Assembly (NCBI RefSeq): GCF_907163125.1 | Contig: NZ_OU015319.1 | Coordinates: 434,001 to 498,000, forward strand | Length of the DNA: 64,000 nt | Origin: Cloacibacterium caeni | GTDB taxonomy: Bacteria > Bacteroidota > Bacteroidia > Flavobacteriales > Weeksellaceae | Direction: 5' to 3' | Shown here: piece after piece, positions 62,995 to 64,000 of the stretch | Numbering within the stretch: position 1 is the stretch's first letter | Layout of the letters: the number at the start of each line of letters is the position of its first letter | Made by a program: the position numbers and the translations under genes | The notes under the pieces: generated by a model | Databases searched by the model: none | Seen by the model: the letters and a program-made list of their open reading frames with translations, nothing else | What the model was told of the DNA's origin: nothing

Positions 62995-63450
62995 ATGAAT
63001 ATTGAAATTATTGATTTTGAACCGAAATATCGTGATGATTTTAAAAATCTAAATGTAGAGTGGCTAGATAAATATTTTGAAGTAGAACCTTATGATAAAG
63101 AGGTTTTATCTAATCCTGAAAAATATATTTTAGAAAAAGGCGGAAAAATTTTTTTTGCAAAACTTGAGGATAAAATTATAGGAACTGTAGCTTTAATGCC
63201 GAAAAATAGTTCTTTTGAATTGACCAAAATGGCTGTTACAGAAAAAATTCAATCAAAAGGAATAGGAAGTCTGCTCATGCAAAAATGTATTGATGAAGCT
63301 AAAAATCTAGGCTTGAAAGAAATCTTTCTTTTTTCTAATACCAAATTGGATAAAGCCATTAATCTTTATAAAAAAGTAGGTTTTTTAGAAGAACATTTTG
63401 ATAGTTCAGATTACAAAAGAGCAAATATTTATATGACTTTAAAACTATAA
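62995..63450 (+). CDS. GNAT family N-acetyltransferase
   Basis: Acetyl-CoA-dependent transferase of 151 residues. The acetyl-CoA site is seen as K-M-A-V-T-E-K-I-Q-S-K-G-I-G-S-L-L-M near residue 80 and the terminal Y-K-K-V-G-F motif near 125. The acceptor is unknown. Member of the small-enzyme cluster. Confidence 0.87.
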   Translation: MNIEIIDFEPKYRDDFKNLNVEWLDKYFEVEPYDKEVLSNPEKYILEKGGKIFFAKLEDKIIGTVALMPKNSSFELTKMAVTEKIQSKGIGSLLMQKCIDEAKNLGLKEIFLFSNTKLDKAINLYKKVGFLEEHFDSSDYKRANIYMTLKL

Positions 63451-63468
63451 ACATAAAAATTTAAAAAT

Positions 63469-63915
63469 ATGGCTACAGCAAACATTTATCTTACTTTTGA
63501 TGGAGAATGCGAAGCAGCATTCAAGTTTTATCAATCGGTTTTAGGTGGAGAAATTCCTATGTGGAACAGATTCGGCGAAATGCCTCCACAAGAAGGAATG
63601 CCACCACTTTCTGAAGAACATAAAAACAGAATTATGCACGTTACACTTCCTATTTCTACAGAAACTGTTTTGATGGGAAGCGATTCTATGCCAGGAATTC
63701 ATAAGATTACCAAAGGAAATAATTTTGCAATTTCACTCAATGCACAATCTAGAGCTGAAGCAGAAAAATTATTTAACGGTCTTTCAGAAGGAGGAAATGT
63801 AACGATGCCATTACAAGATACTTTTTGGGGAGCATATTTCGGAATGTGGGAAGACAAGTTTGGGATTCAATGGATGGTGAACTATGATGCCCCTGATAAA
63901 ATTCAGCAACATTAA
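63469..63915 (+). CDS. VOC family protein, PhnB-like
   Basis: Cytoplasmic protein of 148 residues with the PhnB/3-demethylubiquinone-type VOC pattern: Y-L-T-F-D-G-E-C-E-A-A-F-K-F-Y near residue 5 and W-G-A-Y-F-G-M-W-E-D-K-F-G-I-Q-W near 120. Such proteins often sit beside other small stress or resistance enzymes. Exact reaction unknown. Confidence 0.87.
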   Translation: MATANIYLTFDGECEAAFKFYQSVLGGEIPMWNRFGEMPPQEGMPPLSEEHKNRIMHVTLPISTETVLMGSDSMPGIHKITKGNNFAISLNAQSRAEAEKLFNGLSEGGNVTMPLQDTFWGAYFGMWEDKFGIQWMVNYDAPDKIQQH

Positions 63916-63976
63916 TCAAGATATTTTTTGTAAATTCGAGTATAAATAATTGTTCAATCTTAAAAATGATAACGCT

Positions 63977-64000
63977 ATGCACGATAATGTTAAAATCAGC
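63977..64000 (+). CDS. possible start of a gene cut by the window edge
   Basis: An ATG at 63977 opens eight codons to the edge (M-H-D-N-V-K-I-S). Another ATG at 63967 is in a different frame. Too short to identify. Confidence 0.25.

Overview
The window comes from an AT-rich bacterium of the Bacteroidota, most likely a flavobacterium of the Chryseobacterium/Cloacibacterium type (family Weeksellaceae; inferred, not proven). Supporting signs are -7 promoter boxes of the form TAnnTTTG before most genes, no clear Shine-Dalgarno sequences, a secreted protease with a type IX secretion tail, S46 dipeptidyl-peptidase, a DnaE polymerase with a fused proofreading exonuclease, and one-polypeptide E1 alpha/beta ketoacid dehydrogenase. 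The TAnnTTTG boxes often lie downstream of the longest possible start codon, so several starts below are moved to a later ATG.

Layout. 1-9.7 kb: tRNA-Ser, a peptidoglycan amidase lipoprotein, an M16 protease, an S46 peptidase (DPP11-like), a SulP anion transporter flanked by two related small genes of unknown function. 9.7-12.9 kb: ligA between two blocks of intergenic repeats, one of which has duplicated the end of ligA. 13.0-18.4 kb: the most unusual part, a single-chain restriction-modification enzyme with 15-bp repeats written in frame into two of its loops, followed by long arrays of the same repeats around a REP-associated tyrosine transposase (RAYT). 18.4-21.6 kb: an accessory, gene-poor stretch with a protein of unknown function, small tandem repeats, a small DNA-binding-type gene and a second block of 190-bp repeats. 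21.7-28.1 kb: ammonium transporter, Crp-type regulator, branched-chain ketoacid dehydrogenase E1, secreted subtilase. 28.2-39.3 kb: dnaE and a TetR-TolC-adaptor-RND efflux operon. 39.4-49.5 kb: an outer-membrane barrel protein, a split threonine/serine exporter, GldA-like ATPase, tRNA-Arg, a siderophore/cobalamin-type binding protein, mtgA, a Gcr-like membrane protein, and a leftward UbiA-like/recF/DUF721 cluster. 49.6-57.4 kb: a giant alpha-2-macroglobulin protein and a SWIM zinc-finger protein. 57.6-64 kb: TolC-HlyD-ABC2 permease export operon, a second Crp-type regulator, and a run of small enzymes (DUF1569, VOC, GNAT, VOC).

The main discovery candidate is the 15-bp repeat system at 15.5-18.4 kb. 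Six modules share one plan: direct 15-mers, a perfect 15-bp inverted-repeat hinge, then inverted units. Four modules lie around the RAYT gene, three copies of the last 54 bp of that gene lead into arrays, and two modules are embedded in frame in the restriction enzyme. A second, independent case of intergenic repeats entering coding sequence is seen in the alpha-2-macroglobulin gene, which carries four copies of a TTCGACTNCGCTCA-type repeat.
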